Origin: Spongiivirga citrea | GTDB taxonomy: Bacteria; Bacteroidota; Bacteroidia; Flavobacteriales; Flavobacteriaceae | DNA length: 64,000 nt | Assembly (NCBI RefSeq): GCF_010671565.1 | Contig: NZ_JAABOQ010000003.1 | Coordinates: forward strand, 434,001-498,000 | Direction: 5' to 3' | Made by a program: the position numbers and the translations under genes | Notes under the pieces: generated by a model | Told to the model about the DNA's origin: nothing | The model's input: the letters and a program-made list of their open reading frames with translations, nothing else | Databases searched by the model: none | Shown here: in pieces, positions 26,491 to 36,345 of the stretch | How positions within the stretch are numbered: the stretch's first letter is position 1 | Layout: each line of letters opens with the position of its first letter

Positions 26491-29007
26491 ATGATGACCC
26501 CGAATACTATATTCAAAAAATATTTGAGGCCTTTCGTATTTTTTTGTTTAGTAGCTATTCCTTTTTTAGCACAGACGCAGATTCATCTCACTGAAAAAGA
26601 AGAACAAACTCTTATTATACCTCAGGTAAAACACAATCAAACTATTCCTGAACAATCTATTTATTTACAAACTGACAAAGATATTTATGAAACACAGGAG
26701 AACCTCTGGTTTAATGCAATCATAAAGAACGCTGTTACACTCAAAAATGATACTAATTCTTCTATTTTTTATTTGTCAATTATTGATGAAAATAAAAAAC
26801 CAATTATAAATGCTAAATATCCAATTATAGATGGTCAGGTTGATGGATATCTTTTTTTAAAAGAGGTTTTACAACCAGGATTTTACAATTTGGTAGGTTA
26901 CACAAACCGTTCAATTAGGGATCGCTCCCAACTTTATCATACCACTAAACAAATAGAAATAAAAGAGCATATCATTCCTAAAATTTTATACAAGCAACAA
27001 AATGCTTTGGTTATTAATAATCAAACACAACTTGACCTAGAGGTGTTGCCTCGAACTGGGTTGTCTACCAAAAATATTAAGGTGCGATTGATTGGTACAA
27101 AAGGAAATAAAAGCACTATACTAGGAAAAGGTAATACCGATCAACAAGGAAATGTGAGGTTGCTGGTAAATCATGACGAAGCGATACCCTTCTCAAACTA
27201 TTTTTTAGAGACAATAGCGAAGCAGCAAGAAAAGCAGGTCGATCCGTTTCAATTAAATCTTGGGCGGGAATCCAAAAAAACGATTAAGTTTTATACCCAA
27301 AACAGTTCGCTGATCGATGGAATTTCGCAAACAATTTCATTTCAATGTCATGACCGAAATGGCGTTCCCACAAGTCTAGAAGCAATATTATTGGAAAATA
27401 ATAAAGTAATTGATACGCTAAAAACAAACCTAAACGGATTGGGTCAATTTCAAATCACCCCAAAATTAAAAACACAATATCAACTGCTACCACGTGGAGA
27501 AGAAATACTTGATTACCAATTTCCCAAAATCGAAAGTAAAGGGGCCATTTTTACTGTTGAGAATGTAAGTAGGCAATTATTAGAATTACAATTTAAAACG
27601 AACTCCTTGAAAGAGTACAAGGGAAACTTTTATGTTCGATTGCAATCCCGCGGTTTTATTCATTATATAGGAAAGGGAGAATTTATTAAAACAAATCAAC
27701 GCATTAAAATACCCATTGGCAAACTTCCCTCTGGTATCGCAGAAGTATCTATTGTAGACAAAGAAATGAATTCATTATTTAATAGATTAGTTTATGTACA
27801 CCCAGAACAAAAGCTTTATATAACTCAACAAAATAGTTTAGAAAATCAGTATTACACAAAATCAAAAGTGCGATTACAATTAAGAGTTACTGATCAACGT
27901 AATCGCCCTTTAAGTGCAAAGTTTAACATTCGCGTATATGATCATCTCTATAATGTCGACCATATAGATCGAAATATTGCTTCATTCTATCATCTGGAAA
28001 GTGTTTTAAATGAACCTATTTACAACGCAGGAACTTATTTTTTACCTGAAGCAAACAACGATTTAATAGTTCAACTGGTGAATACCATTCCTGCCAAAAA
28101 TTACATTTGGTCAATTAACGAACAAGCTACGAACCATGGTAAATTCCACATTCAAGAAACTGTGGTGGGGAAGCTTATGAAACGTACCGAAAATGGAACT
28201 TTGGTTCCTGTCGCGTTTGGCGAAGTTCAATTATTTAGCCCAAAAGCTATAACTGCTTTAAATACTGACGAAACGGGCATGTTTAAAATTCCTAAAGAAC
28301 TCCTCATTTCGTCACGTGGGGAACGACTTTTTGTAAAAAGCCTTCAACCAAATACTATTATTGAACTATTAAAAAACGACAATACTATTTTCAATGATGA
28401 AGCGGTGAGAAATCAATTTCCAATTCAGCTACAATATGCGTCTAAAAACGAATCAACAGAAATGCTCGAAGATCAAATACGTTATTTTGATATTAATAGC
28501 ATTAATTTTCTGGATGAAGTCGTGGTTAAAGCCAAGCATAAAAATAGGGTAAAGGATGAGCAAGATATTGTTGAATATGTTGGAACAGGTGGGAATTACG
28601 TTTGTTATGAATATAATGTATTCAATTGTGTCAATCACAGATCAGGAAGACCTCCAGAATTTGGTAAGGTCTATAGAGATAATTATGGTAGAAGAATAGT
28701 CTTCCGAGCCTCAAAGGCAAAGAGTGTGAGTCCCAATATAAATAAACCGAAGGATTATGTTATTATTCAATCATTTTACCCTAAAAAGAATTTTAAACAA
28801 CCTCAATACATTAATCAAGAGGACGAGTTAGAATTGGATAACCGAAAAACTTTATTCTGGGAGAGCGGTATTCAAGCAGACCAAAATGGTAATATCGATC
28901 TTTCCTTTTATACCTCAGACAATAGAGGTAAATATAAAGGAATTGTCGATGTTTATACAGATGACGGACAATTCGGTGTTTATGAGTTTAGTATTAACGT
29001 ATACTAA
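26491..29007 (+). CDS. MG2-like secreted protein, copy B (tandem paralogue)
   Basis: Paralogue of the preceding gene, 838 residues from the ATG at 26491 (a GTG at 26482 is also possible). The signal peptide (FVFFCLVAIPFLAQTQ) is followed by the near-identical IYLQTDKDIYETQENLWF. Residues near 650-660 read LDEVVVKAKH, and the closing DNRGKYKGIVDVYTDDGQFGVYEF matches copy A. A Cys pair in YVCYEYNVFNCVNH is conserved in both. Overall identity by eye is about 45-50 %, much lower than expected if the scar between them marked a recent simple duplication. It is convergent with the 131-aa gene, whose stop lies one base after its own. Confidence 0.8.
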   Translation: MMTPNTIFKKYLRPFVFFCLVAIPFLAQTQIHLTEKEEQTLIIPQVKHNQTIPEQSIYLQTDKDIYETQENLWFNAIIKNAVTLKNDTNSSIFYLSIIDENKKPIINAKYPIIDGQVDGYLFLKEVLQPGFYNLVGYTNRSIRDRSQLYHTTKQIEIKEHIIPKILYKQQNALVINNQTQLDLEVLPRTGLSTKNIKVRLIGTKGNKSTILGKGNTDQQGNVRLLVNHDEAIPFSNYFLETIAKQQEKQVDPFQLNLGRESKKTIKFYTQNSSLIDGISQTISFQCHDRNGVPTSLEAILLENNKVIDTLKTNLNGLGQFQITPKLKTQYQLLPRGEEILDYQFPKIESKGAIFTVENVSRQLLELQFKTNSLKEYKGNFYVRLQSRGFIHYIGKGEFIKTNQRIKIPIGKLPSGIAEVSIVDKEMNSLFNRLVYVHPEQKLYITQQNSLENQYYTKSKVRLQLRVTDQRNRPLSAKFNIRVYDHLYNVDHIDRNIASFYHLESVLNEPIYNAGTYFLPEANNDLIVQLVNTIPAKNYIWSINEQATNHGKFHIQETVVGKLMKRTENGTLVPVAFGEVQLFSPKAITALNTDETGMFKIPKELLISSRGERLFVKSLQPNTIIELLKNDNTIFNDEAVRNQFPIQLQYASKNESTEMLEDQIRYFDINSINFLDEVVVKAKHKNRVKDEQDIVEYVGTGGNYVCYEYNVFNCVNHRSGRPPEFGKVYRDNYGRRIVFRASKAKSVSPNINKPKDYVIIQSFYPKKNFKQPQYINQEDELELDNRKTLFWESGIQADQNGNIDLSFYTSDNRGKYKGIVDVYTDDGQFGVYEFSINVY

Positions 29008-29008
29008 T

Positions 29009-29404
29009 TCATTTAACCAATACCCCTCGAAGTTTCATAGTGGGGATGTTCTGCAAAGCTTGGACATTGATGGTGTTTTTTCTGAATAAGAATTTCTTAT
29101 CATATAACATTCCACCTGCAAAAAAAGTGACTTGAAATTCATTGTTAAGTGCTAGTACTTCTTCTTGCATCAACTCGATCTTGGCGAATGACTTTCCTTC
29201 AATTCTTGGAAAGCTATGACGCATCGTTGATGTCTTTTTGTTTTCATCATAGCCTTTAGAAACTACTAAGACAGTTTCAACAGCATCAGTACGGTCATTA
29301 ATTATATAGGCATTCCAATCATTCCACTCAAACTCGGCATTGTACTCTTGCACAACGGCAACATACACATGTTTTACTTCAGGTATTTGAATGTCTTTTC
29401 TCAC
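29009..29404 (-). CDS. conserved hypothetical protein next to pheS
   Basis: A 131-residue soluble protein, beta-rich (KHVYVAVVQEYNAEFEWNDWNAYIINDRTD), with MRHSFPRIEGKSFAKIELMQEEVLALNNEFQVTFF. From memory it is conserved beside pheS in flavobacteria and often mislabelled as a PheS subunit, but it carries no aminoacyl-tRNA synthetase motif. It ends one base from copy B on the other strand and begins one base after the pheS stop, so it is probably cotranscribed with pheS. A diverged 36-codon copy of its 3' end survives at 26283-26393. Confidence 0.8.
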   Translation of the reverse strand: MRKDIQIPEVKHVYVAVVQEYNAEFEWNDWNAYIINDRTDAVETVLVVSKGYDENKKTSTMRHSFPRIEGKSFAKIELMQEEVLALNNEFQVTFFAGGMLYDKKFLFRKNTINVQALQNIPTMKLRGVLVK

Positions 29405-29405
29405 C

Positions 29406-30425
29406 TTATAAAGCCGACTTAAACTGCTCTAGAAATCGAATGTCATTTTCGCTTAGCAAACGAATATCCGGTATTTGATGAAGTAATAGGGCTATTCGAT
29501 CGATTCCCATACCGAAAGCGAAACCTGAGTATTCTTTTGAATCAATTCCGCAATTTTCTAATACTTGAGGATCTACCATACCACAGCCCATAATTTCTAA
29601 CCAACCAGTACCTTTGGTCATTTTGTAGTCAGTTTCTGTTTCCAGGCCCCAGTATACATCAACTTCTGCGCTTGGTTCTGTAAACGGGAAATATGATGGA
29701 CGTAGTCTAATTTTCGACTTGCCAAACATCTCCGTTGTAAAATATTGTAGTGTCTGCTTAAGATCAGCAAATGATACATCCTTGTCTATGTACAATCCTT
29801 CTACTTGATGAAAAAAGCAGTGTGAACGCGCTGAAATAGCTTCATTACGATATACACGTCCTGGTGAGATTGTACGAATAGGTGGTTTGTTATTTTCCAT
29901 ATAACGCACCTGAACAGATGAGGTGTGGGTACGCAATAAAATATCTGGATTAGTTTGCACGAAAAACGTGTCCTGCATATCTCTAGCCGGGTGATATTCC
30001 GGCAAGTTAAGTGCAGTAAAGTTATGCCAGTCATCTTCGATTTCTGGCCCTTCAGATACGTTGAATCCAATACGAGAAAAGATATCGATGATCTGATTTT
30101 TTACGATAGAAATTGGATGGCGTGCTCCGATCTCAATAGGATTTCCAGGTCGGGTTAAATCACCATATAAACCAGATTGCTCGGTAGAAGTTTCTAACGA
30201 AGATTTCGCCTCTTCAATCTTATTTTTTACAAGATTCTGTAGCGTATTCACTACCTGGCCAAAATCTTTTTTCTGGTCAGCCGGAACGTTTTTAAATTCA
30301 GTAAAAAAGTCTTTGATTAATCCCTTTCTACCCAAATATTTTATACGGAATTCTTCTACTTTTTCCTTGGTGTCAGCAGTAAACTGTTCAACCTCTGCAA
30401 TATGTTCTTTAATCGTATCGAGCAT
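29406..30425 (-). CDS. pheS: phenylalanine--tRNA ligase, alpha subunit
   Basis: The catalytic alpha subunit of the heterotetrameric PheRS. The N-terminal coiled coil (about 1-85) binds tRNA. The class II motifs follow: motif 2 in RVYRNEAISARSHCFFHQVEGLYID and motif 3 in GFAFGMGIDRIALLLHQIPDIR near the C-terminus. The start at 30425 (MLDTIKEHIAEVE) gives the usual 339 residues; eight extra upstream residues in the longer frame are not family-like. The beta subunit gene is not in the window. Confidence 0.95.
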   Translation of the reverse strand: MLDTIKEHIAEVEQFTADTKEKVEEFRIKYLGRKGLIKDFFTEFKNVPADQKKDFGQVVNTLQNLVKNKIEEAKSSLETSTEQSGLYGDLTRPGNPIEIGARHPISIVKNQIIDIFSRIGFNVSEGPEIEDDWHNFTALNLPEYHPARDMQDTFFVQTNPDILLRTHTSSVQVRYMENNKPPIRTISPGRVYRNEAISARSHCFFHQVEGLYIDKDVSFADLKQTLQYFTTEMFGKSKIRLRPSYFPFTEPSAEVDVYWGLETETDYKMTKGTGWLEIMGCGMVDPQVLENCGIDSKEYSGFAFGMGIDRIALLLHQIPDIRLLSENDIRFLEQFKSAL

Positions 30426-30537
30426 CGTCAACGTTATTTCGAGCGCCAAATTTAGCTATTTTTTGGGCATAAGATGCTATATACGTAGTTATATAAGAGA
30501 ATATTTGTTGAACTTTATTAATAGGCATCCAAATTTA

Positions 30538-31200
30538 CTAACGTAGCTCATGAATATCCTTTTCAGTAAAAGTTCTAAAGGCAAACTTAAAACCTTCGTA
30601 AGCGGCGATTCCGTAGAATACAATATCCATAAAACTAAAAGTCTCAGTCATAATAGGTATTAATTGACCATAATCAAAAACACCTAAAACTTCAAAAACA
30701 CCCATTCCTTCAATACTTCCTAAATATCCAACTATGCTAAAAAAGTTGCCTAACAAGCAGCTCAATATTGCTATTAGGCCACCAGTAATTCCAAAAATTG
30801 GATCAATTCCTTTCCCCGCAAAGCGCATTGACAAACCGACACCTGCACCAATTGCTATAGCCATATATCCAATTTGGTATCCTGTAGCTACAGTAATTAC
30901 TCCCCATAATACTGCGCCTAGAAGCCCTACAACAATACCTACAATTAGTGCAGCAGGATAATTTTGTTCAGCTCTAAACCGTGTTAAATTCTCTTCAGAT
31001 AAATTGTGGATTACATCTTCATGCTGAACGGGCTCTTCATCGTCTAATTTTTCAACAATAGATTTGTCATAATTGTAGTCCTTACATTCGTTTTCAAAAT
31101 CAGCCACTCTGCCTGTTAGGTTACAAACAAGTCCAATATTGAAATCTAATCTTCTATTCAAACATTTTTTACAAAAGCCTAGTTGCTCTTCTTTAGTCAT
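30538..31200 (-). CDS. membrane protein with N-terminal cysteine motif
   Basis: A 220-residue protein. The N-terminus has FCKKCLNRRLDFNIGLVCNLTGRVADFENECKDY, a four-cysteine zinc-ribbon-like module that recurs at the start of many small flavobacterial membrane proteins. A polar linker (about 45-80) is followed by three to four hydrophobic segments between about 83 and 165 with glycine-rich turns (AGKGIDPIFGITGG), and a further short hydrophobic stretch near 195. No enzymatic motif. It is a single-gene unit between pheS and the 118-aa gene. Confidence 0.75.
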   Translation of the reverse strand: MTKEEQLGFCKKCLNRRLDFNIGLVCNLTGRVADFENECKDYNYDKSIVEKLDDEEPVQHEDVIHNLSEENLTRFRAEQNYPAALIVGIVVGLLGAVLWGVITVATGYQIGYMAIAIGAGVGLSMRFAGKGIDPIFGITGGLIAILSCLLGNFFSIVGYLGSIEGMGVFEVLGVFDYGQLIPIMTETFSFMDIVFYGIAAYEGFKFAFRTFTEKDIHELR

Positions 31201-31323
31201 TTCTAATTTATTTTAGGTTAGTTGCGACTAAATATAGGAATATTTTCTATTAGTTGTTAACTAACATGAACAACAACCTATAAGGGATTGACCCAAAGAA
31301 TTTTAGATATAAAATTGAATTTG

Positions 31324-31680
31324 TTAGGAAATGTACTCCCGCTCTAAAAAATATCCAACAATCGCCTCTTTCATTAAGATCGATTGCTCACCTGCTTTTA
31401 GACTCGGTAATTGCTCTTTTACTTTGTAGTGAGGCCAACCATCATCATCAAAAAAATCAAACTCATAAAACCCATAGGGTTCTAACAATCGGCATATGGC
31501 AATATGCATCAGGTTTAGCTTTTCATCCTTCTTGAAACTGCGGTGTAATTGCCCCAGTTCTTGTACACCCACTAAATATATAATGCCGTCGAGGTCGAGG
31601 TCTTCTCCTTCCGAAAACTGATCGGATAATTTGTTGACCAATAGCTCCCACCGTTCTTTTAATTCTTCATCTCTCGTCAT
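31324..31680 (-). CDS. conserved hypothetical protein (118 aa)
   Basis: A small acidic cytoplasmic protein without signal or membrane segments. Readable features are ERWELLVNKLSDQF at the start, LDLDGIIYLVGVQELGQLHRSFKKDEKLNLMHIAICRLL in the middle and FDDDGWPHYKV. The compact globular pattern and strong amphipathic helices suggest a real gene. It lies 41 bases downstream of the FAD oxidoreductase gene in the same direction, so cotranscription is likely. No family name recognised. Confidence 0.75.
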   Translation of the reverse strand: MTRDEELKERWELLVNKLSDQFSEGEDLDLDGIIYLVGVQELGQLHRSFKKDEKLNLMHIAICRLLEPYGFYEFDFFDDDGWPHYKVKEQLPSLKAGEQSILMKEAIVGYFLEREYIS

Positions 31681-31721
31681 AGTTTACAAAAGTAGTATTT
31701 GCAGCACTTCTAACAGCCAAT

Positions 31722-32837
31722 TTAGCTGACTAATTCGGCCAATTCTCGTCCTATCAAGCTTCCAATAGCTACGCCCATTCCACCAAGTCTGACTCCGCAT
31801 AAAACATTATCGCTAACCGGCTTTACAATTGCTTCTTTTTGGTTTTCTACTCCCATTATGCCGCTCCAACGCCTATCTATTTCGAAGTCGTCATTGGGCA
31901 ATATTGTTGTTCGAAGTAGTTCTTCCAACTTATTTTGAATCTGAGTTGTGACCTCCAAATCAGTTGTTGTTTCTCCTTTAAAATCAAGATTCCGGCCACC
32001 GCCAAACAAGATTCGATTATCGACATTTCTAAAATAATAGTAGCCTCTATCCAGATGAAAAGTGCCTTTTATATGCAAATCTTTTATCGGCTTTGTGATC
32101 AATACTTGCGCTCTAGCCGGCTTTACTTTATGTATACCTAGTTTTGATGAAAAACCGTTTGTGGCAATTAGCAGTTTTCTTGTGGTTAATTGAAACTGAT
32201 CTGTATTTACATGTACCCGTTCTTCTTGATCTTGGTAATCTTGTACCAATACATTGTTCAAGATAAAAATGCCATTTTTGCGCGCTTTCTCAAGCAATGA
32301 ACTCATCATTTTTCCCGTATCGATCTGCCCTTCAAACTGATTGAAAATAAGATTCGGTTCTACTTTTTCAAATCCAAACTCATTCTTCCTAATTGAAAAA
32401 ACTTCCTCATTAAAAATGGGGTTTAGAAGTTCGTTGAGATATGGAATTTTATCCAGACACATTTCTTGTAACTCGGTATCTGTATCGGTAAACAGTTCAT
32501 ATCCGCCATTGGATTCAAAATTGAGATTTGTGTCACCGATGGTTTTCCGCAACGCGGCAAGACCCTTCCATCGCTTTTCAACCAATTTTACCACTTCATC
32601 TTCTGTATGCGAGTTAAGGTCATCTAATAATTCTGACGCACTACCGAAGCATGCAAACCCTGCATTTTTGGTGCTTGCACCTTGTGGCAAAACTCCTTTT
32701 TCTAGAATCAGTACTTTACTAGTAGGATATTGCTCCTTTAGTTGAAGCGCGCAACTCAAACCCACAATTCCGCTACCTACAATGGTGAAGTCGATATTAG
32801 AAAGCCAAGTTTTATGTTCCCAGTAGCTTAGTTGCAT
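31722..32837 (-). CDS. FAD-dependent oxidoreductase (DAO family)
   Basis: A flavoprotein of 371 residues with the N-terminal dinucleotide-binding motif FTIVGSGIVGLSCALQL (about 17-33) and LILEKG for the ribose contact. KNAGFACFGSASELLDDL and the late RLGGMGVAIGSLIGRELAEL, where FAD's pyrophosphate is held again, place it in the D-amino-acid oxidase/glycine oxidase superfamily. RRWSGIMGVENQKEAIVKP is typical of the substrate-side C-terminus. The amine substrate is not predictable. No signal peptide; cytoplasmic. Confidence 0.9.
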   Translation of the reverse strand: MQLSYWEHKTWLSNIDFTIVGSGIVGLSCALQLKEQYPTSKVLILEKGVLPQGASTKNAGFACFGSASELLDDLNSHTEDEVVKLVEKRWKGLAALRKTIGDTNLNFESNGGYELFTDTDTELQEMCLDKIPYLNELLNPIFNEEVFSIRKNEFGFEKVEPNLIFNQFEGQIDTGKMMSSLLEKARKNGIFILNNVLVQDYQDQEERVHVNTDQFQLTTRKLLIATNGFSSKLGIHKVKPARAQVLITKPIKDLHIKGTFHLDRGYYYFRNVDNRILFGGGRNLDFKGETTTDLEVTTQIQNKLEELLRTTILPNDDFEIDRRWSGIMGVENQKEAIVKPVSDNVLCGVRLGGMGVAIGSLIGRELAELVS

Positions 32838-32920
32838 AGTCCAAATTTAGATTTACAAATTACGATTTTAGATTGACCGCTATCATAAACCTAATATTGC
32901 AATAAGAATTGATGCTAACT

Positions 32921-32952
32921 TAAAAAGCCTCGAAAAAATTCGAGGCTTTTTA
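32921..32952 (-). terminator. rho-independent terminator after accC
   Basis: A 12-13 bp stem (aaaaagcctcgaa with ttcgaggcttttt) with a short A-rich loop lies 17 bases beyond the accC stop codon. It ends the fabH-accB-accC transcript. Confidence 0.85.
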
Positions 32953-32968
32953 ATAATTTAAATATTCT

Positions 32969-34321
32969 TTAGTCTTCTTTTTGTGGTTCCATTTCAAAAT
33001 CATCCATAAATGCTGTGGTATAATTTCCTGACACATAATCAGGATGGTCCATTAGTTGACGATGGAACGGAATTGTCGTTTTAATCCCTTCGATAACGAA
33101 TTCATCTAAAGCCCGCTTCATTTTGTTGATTGCCTCTTCACGTGTTTGCGCAGTTGTAATCAACTTAGCTATCATAGAATCGTAGTTAGGCGGAATAATA
33201 TATCCTGAATACACATGGGTATCTAAACGAATACCATGACCTCCTGGCGCATGCATATTGGTAATTCTGCCCGGTGAAGGTCTAAAGTTGTTATACGGAT
33301 CTTCAGCATTAATGCGACACTCGATAGAATGTAATTTTGGCGTATAGTTTTTTCCAGAAATTGGTACTCCAGCAGCAACTAAAATCTGCTCACGAATTAA
33401 ATCGAAGTCAATTACCTGTTCAGTAATCGGGTGTTCTACTTGAATACGTGTATTCATTTCCATAAAGTAGAAGTTTCTGTGTTTATCTACCAAAAATTCT
33501 ACTGTACCAGCACCTTCATATTTAATAAATTCTGAAGCTTTTACCGCCGCATCTCCCATTTTCTTACGAAGCTTGTCCGTCATAAATGGAGATGGAGTTT
33601 CTTCGGTTAATTTCTGGTGACGACGTTGTACTGAGCAGTCTCTTTCTGATAAATGACAAGCTTTTCCTCTTGAATCACCTACAATCTGAATTTCTATATG
33701 GCGTGGCTCTTCAATAAGCTTTTCCATATACATACCGTCATTTCCAAATGCTGCAGCTGATTCTTGTCTAGCGCTATCCCAAGCCTTTTTTAGATCTTCC
33801 TTTTTCCAAACAGCACGCATTCCTTTACCACCACCTCCAGCAGTAGCTTTAAGCATTACGGGATATCCTGTTTTTTCAGCTAGCTTTTCACATTCTTTAA
33901 AGTCCTTGATAATTCCATCAGAACCTGGAACGGTTGGCACTTTTGCTGCTTTCATGGTTGCCTTAGCCGTAGCTTTGTCTCCCATTTTTTCGATCATCTC
34001 GGCAGACGCTCCGATAAATTTAATATCGTGCTCTTCACAGATTTTTGAGAACTTAGAATTCTCGGATAAAAATCCATATCCTGGGTGAATAGCATCGGCA
34101 TTGGTAATCTCTGCCGCAGCTATAATATTTGATACTTTTAAATAGGATTCACTACTTGGTGCAGGACCGATACAAACAGCTTCATCTGCAAAACGAACGT
34201 GTAAACTTTCGGCATCAGCTGTAGAATAAACTGCTACAGTTTGGATACCCATCTCTTTACAAGTACGGATAATACGAAGTGCAATCTCGCCTCGGTTGGC
34301 AATTAATATCTTCTTAAACAT
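32969..34321 (-). CDS. accC: acetyl-CoA carboxylase, biotin carboxylase subunit
   Basis: ATP-dependent carboxylation of the biotin on AccB, the first half-reaction of acetyl-CoA carboxylase. The start at 34321 ([17 protein letters not shown]) is canonical; the longer frame to 34360 adds 13 non-conserved residues. The ATP-grasp glycine loop [15 protein letters not shown] is at about 159-173, and the active-site stretch [17 protein letters not shown] at about 287-303. Length (450 aa) is typical. Last gene of the fabH-accB-accC operon. Confidence 0.96.
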   Translation of the reverse strand: MFKKILIANRGEIALRIIRTCKEMGIQTVAVYSTADAESLHVRFADEAVCIGPAPSSESYLKVSNIIAAAEITNADAIHPGYGFLSENSKFSKICEEHDIKFIGASAEMIEKMGDKATAKATMKAAKVPTVPGSDGIIKDFKECEKLAEKTGYPVMLKATAGGGGKGMRAVWKKEDLKKAWDSARQESAAAFGNDGMYMEKLIEEPRHIEIQIVGDSRGKACHLSERDCSVQRRHQKLTEETPSPFMTDKLRKKMGDAAVKASEFIKYEGAGTVEFLVDKHRNFYFMEMNTRIQVEHPITEQVIDFDLIREQILVAAGVPISGKNYTPKLHSIECRINAEDPYNNFRPSPGRITNMHAPGGHGIRLDTHVYSGYIIPPNYDSMIAKLITTAQTREEAINKMKRALDEFVIEGIKTTIPFHRQLMDHPDYVSGNYTTAFMDDFEMEPQKED

Positions 34322-34396
34322 ATCGATATAAATAATCAAACTCCAAATCCCGAACCCCAATTACTGGGTGCCGGATATTGGACATTGGAATTTAAC

Positions 34397-34891
34397 TTAA
34401 GATGGATCTACAAGGAATAAAGGTTGATCAAACTCCACTGGTGAAGAGTCGTCTACCAATATTTTTACAATCTTACCTGAAATCTCTGATTCGATTTCAT
34501 TAAATAGCTTCATCGCTTCGATTACACAAAGTACATCGCCTTCAGAAATACTTTTACCCACCTCAACAAAAGATGGCTTATCTGGTGATGGTTTTCTGTA
34601 GAAAGTACCGATAATTGGCGATTTAATAGTTACATACTTTGAATCGTCGGATTGCGGGGTCTCAGCGGCGGCAGGAGCAGCTGGTGCTGGCGCAGCAGCC
34701 GGAGCAGCTGGTGCTTGTGGCATTGCCGCAGCAACTGGTACTTGTTGTAAAATAGTGGTTTCGCCTCCACGGCTGTCACCTTCTGTTCCTGTTTTAATGG
34801 TGATCTTAATATCATCCATTTCTAACTTAACTTCGCTCGCGCCAGATTTTGCTACGAACTTGATCAGGTTTTGAATTTCTTTTAGTTCCAT
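34397..34891 (-). CDS. accB: acetyl-CoA carboxylase biotin carboxyl carrier protein
   Basis: Carries biotin between carboxylase and carboxyltransferase. A helical N-terminal region (1-35) is followed by an Ala/Pro hinge (about 52-80, many PAAPA units), then the biotinyl domain (84-164) with biotin attachment at Lys about 128 in VIEAMKLFNEIE. The thumb-type SPIIGTFYRKPSPDKPSF is present. It sits between fabH and accC. Confidence 0.95.
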   Translation of the reverse strand: MELKEIQNLIKFVAKSGASEVKLEMDDIKITIKTGTEGDSRGGETTILQQVPVAAAMPQAPAAPAAAPAPAAPAAAETPQSDDSKYVTIKSPIIGTFYRKPSPDKPSFVEVGKSISEGDVLCVIEAMKLFNEIESEISGKIVKILVDDSSPVEFDQPLFLVDPS

Positions 34892-34921
34892 ATAGTGTTT
34901 AGTTAGGAGTACTTGTTGGTT

Positions 34922-35917
34922 TTAAGAGTTATAAGCCCAGGTTAGATAGATAGCGCCCCATGTGAAGCCACCACCGAAAGCTGCAAAAACCAGCTTATCA
35001 CCTTTTTTTAGTTTCTTTTCGTAATCGAATAATAATAATGGCAAGGTAGCAGAGGTCGTATTGCCATAGTTCTCAATATTCTTCATCACCTTATCATCTG
35101 ATAACCCTGCTCTTTTGGCAGTAGCATCGATAATACGCATGTTTGCCTGATGTGGGACAAGCCAGTTTACATCATCTTTTGTAAGATCGTTACGTTGCAT
35201 GATCTTTTCGCTTACATCGGCCATATTAGAAACAGCAAATTTGAAAACGGTTTTCCCGTCTTGCTTCACGAAGTGTTTCCCTTCGCGAACTGTTTCTTCA
35301 GTAGCCGGCATAACCGATCCTCCTGCTGCAACGTTTAAGAATTCGCGGCCTACACCATTCCCTCTTAAATATTCATCTTGTAAGCCAAAACCTTCTTCAT
35401 TTGGCTCAAAAAGAACAGCACCTGCACCATCTCCAAAGATGATGCAGGTGGTTCTGTCTTTATAATTTATGATTGAGGACATTTTATCTGCCCCAATGAG
35501 TAGTACCTTTTTATAGCGCCCCGATTCAATATAACTGGATGCTGTAGACATACCATATAAAAAACTAGAGCAAGCCGCTTCAAGGTCGAACCCAAATGCA
35601 TTATCTGCACCAATTTCTGATGCAACATATACCGCTGTAGCTGCAGCTTGCATGTCGGGTGTAGCTGTTGCTACAATAACCATGTCTATTTCTTTGGGAT
35701 CGGTGCCACTTTTAGAGAGTAAATCTTGAGCAGCTTTGATGGCCATAAAGGAAGCTCCTTTATCCTTGTCTTTAAGAATGCGACGTTCTTTGATTCCTGT
35801 TCTGGAAGTAATCCATTCATCGTTGGTATCTACCATGGTTTCCAAAATCTGGTTGGTTAACCGGTATTCCGGAAGATAAGCTCCTACAGCGGTAATAGCT
35901 GCCTTGGTTTTACTCAT
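34922..35917 (-). CDS. fabH: beta-ketoacyl-ACP synthase III
   Basis: Condenses acetyl-CoA (or a branched primer) with malonyl-ACP to initiate fatty acid synthesis. The catalytic triad is visible: Cys116 in LEAACSSFLYG, His in VPHQANMRI (about 256), and Asn in ENYGNTTSAT (about 286). The GDGAGAVL loop and the ITSRTGIKERRI CoA-binding segment are present. Normal length (331 aa). It opens the operon with accB 30 bases downstream, behind a terminator that separates it from rpmF. Confidence 0.95.
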   Translation of the reverse strand: MSKTKAAITAVGAYLPEYRLTNQILETMVDTNDEWITSRTGIKERRILKDKDKGASFMAIKAAQDLLSKSGTDPKEIDMVIVATATPDMQAAATAVYVASEIGADNAFGFDLEAACSSFLYGMSTASSYIESGRYKKVLLIGADKMSSIINYKDRTTCIIFGDGAGAVLFEPNEEGFGLQDEYLRGNGVGREFLNVAAGGSVMPATEETVREGKHFVKQDGKTVFKFAVSNMADVSEKIMQRNDLTKDDVNWLVPHQANMRIIDATAKRAGLSDDKVMKNIENYGNTTSATLPLLLFDYEKKLKKGDKLVFAAFGGGFTWGAIYLTWAYNS

Positions 35918-36085
35918 ATCATCGTTTTAGTTGGGTTCTTTTAGAGTCCAAAACATTCAAAAAAGTGTGGAAAATTACTAAAAATATGACTAAACGAGCC
36001 AAAAACGCAGCATTTTTAACAAGAAAGTGCGTTTTTTGCCTAAACTCGTTATTTTCAAGAAATTAGATGAAAACGGATATAGCAG

Positions 36086-36120
36086 CATAAAAAAACTCCC
36101 ACCTAAGTGAGAGTTATGCT
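36086..36120 (-). terminator. terminator between rpmF and fabH
   Basis: Read on the minus strand, an 8-bp stem (actctcac/gtgggagt) is followed by at least six T residues. It lies just after the rpmF stop, so the ribosomal and fatty-acid genes, often treated as one cluster, are at least partly separated here. Confidence 0.7.
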
Positions 36121-36138
36121 GTTACAAAGCTTAAAAAA

Positions 36139-36336
36139 TTAAGCTGCTGCTTCCTCAGTATTATCGATTAGCACTTTGCCTCGGTAGTACAATTTTCCTT
36201 CGTGCCAGTGCGCTCTATGATATAGGTGCGCTTCTCCAGTCGTTTTATCAATTGCAATTTGAGGTGCAGTGGCTTTGTAATGAGTACGTCTTTTGTCTCT
36301 TCTCGTTTTAGAGATTTTTCTTTTAGGATGTGCCAT
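36139..36336 (-). CDS. rpmF: 50S ribosomal protein L32
   Basis: A small basic ribosomal protein of 65 residues, starting [22 protein letters not shown], the bL32 signature. The usual zinc cysteines are absent; the corresponding region reads [21 protein letters not shown], so this is the cysteine-free (C-minus) form. It follows the DUF177 gene by nine bases, the standard yceD-rpmF pairing. Confidence 0.95.
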   Translation of the reverse strand: MAHPKRKISKTRRDKRRTHYKATAPQIAIDKTTGEAHLYHRAHWHEGKLYYRGKVLIDNTEEAAA

Positions 36337-36345
36337 TGTACTTAA

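Noticed and set aside
32841-32920. AT-rich spacer with aaattt-type repeats near the FAD oxidoreductase start
   Set aside because: Such tracts (also near 13060, 17470 and 34330) are ordinary flavobacterial spacer sequence with no clear function.
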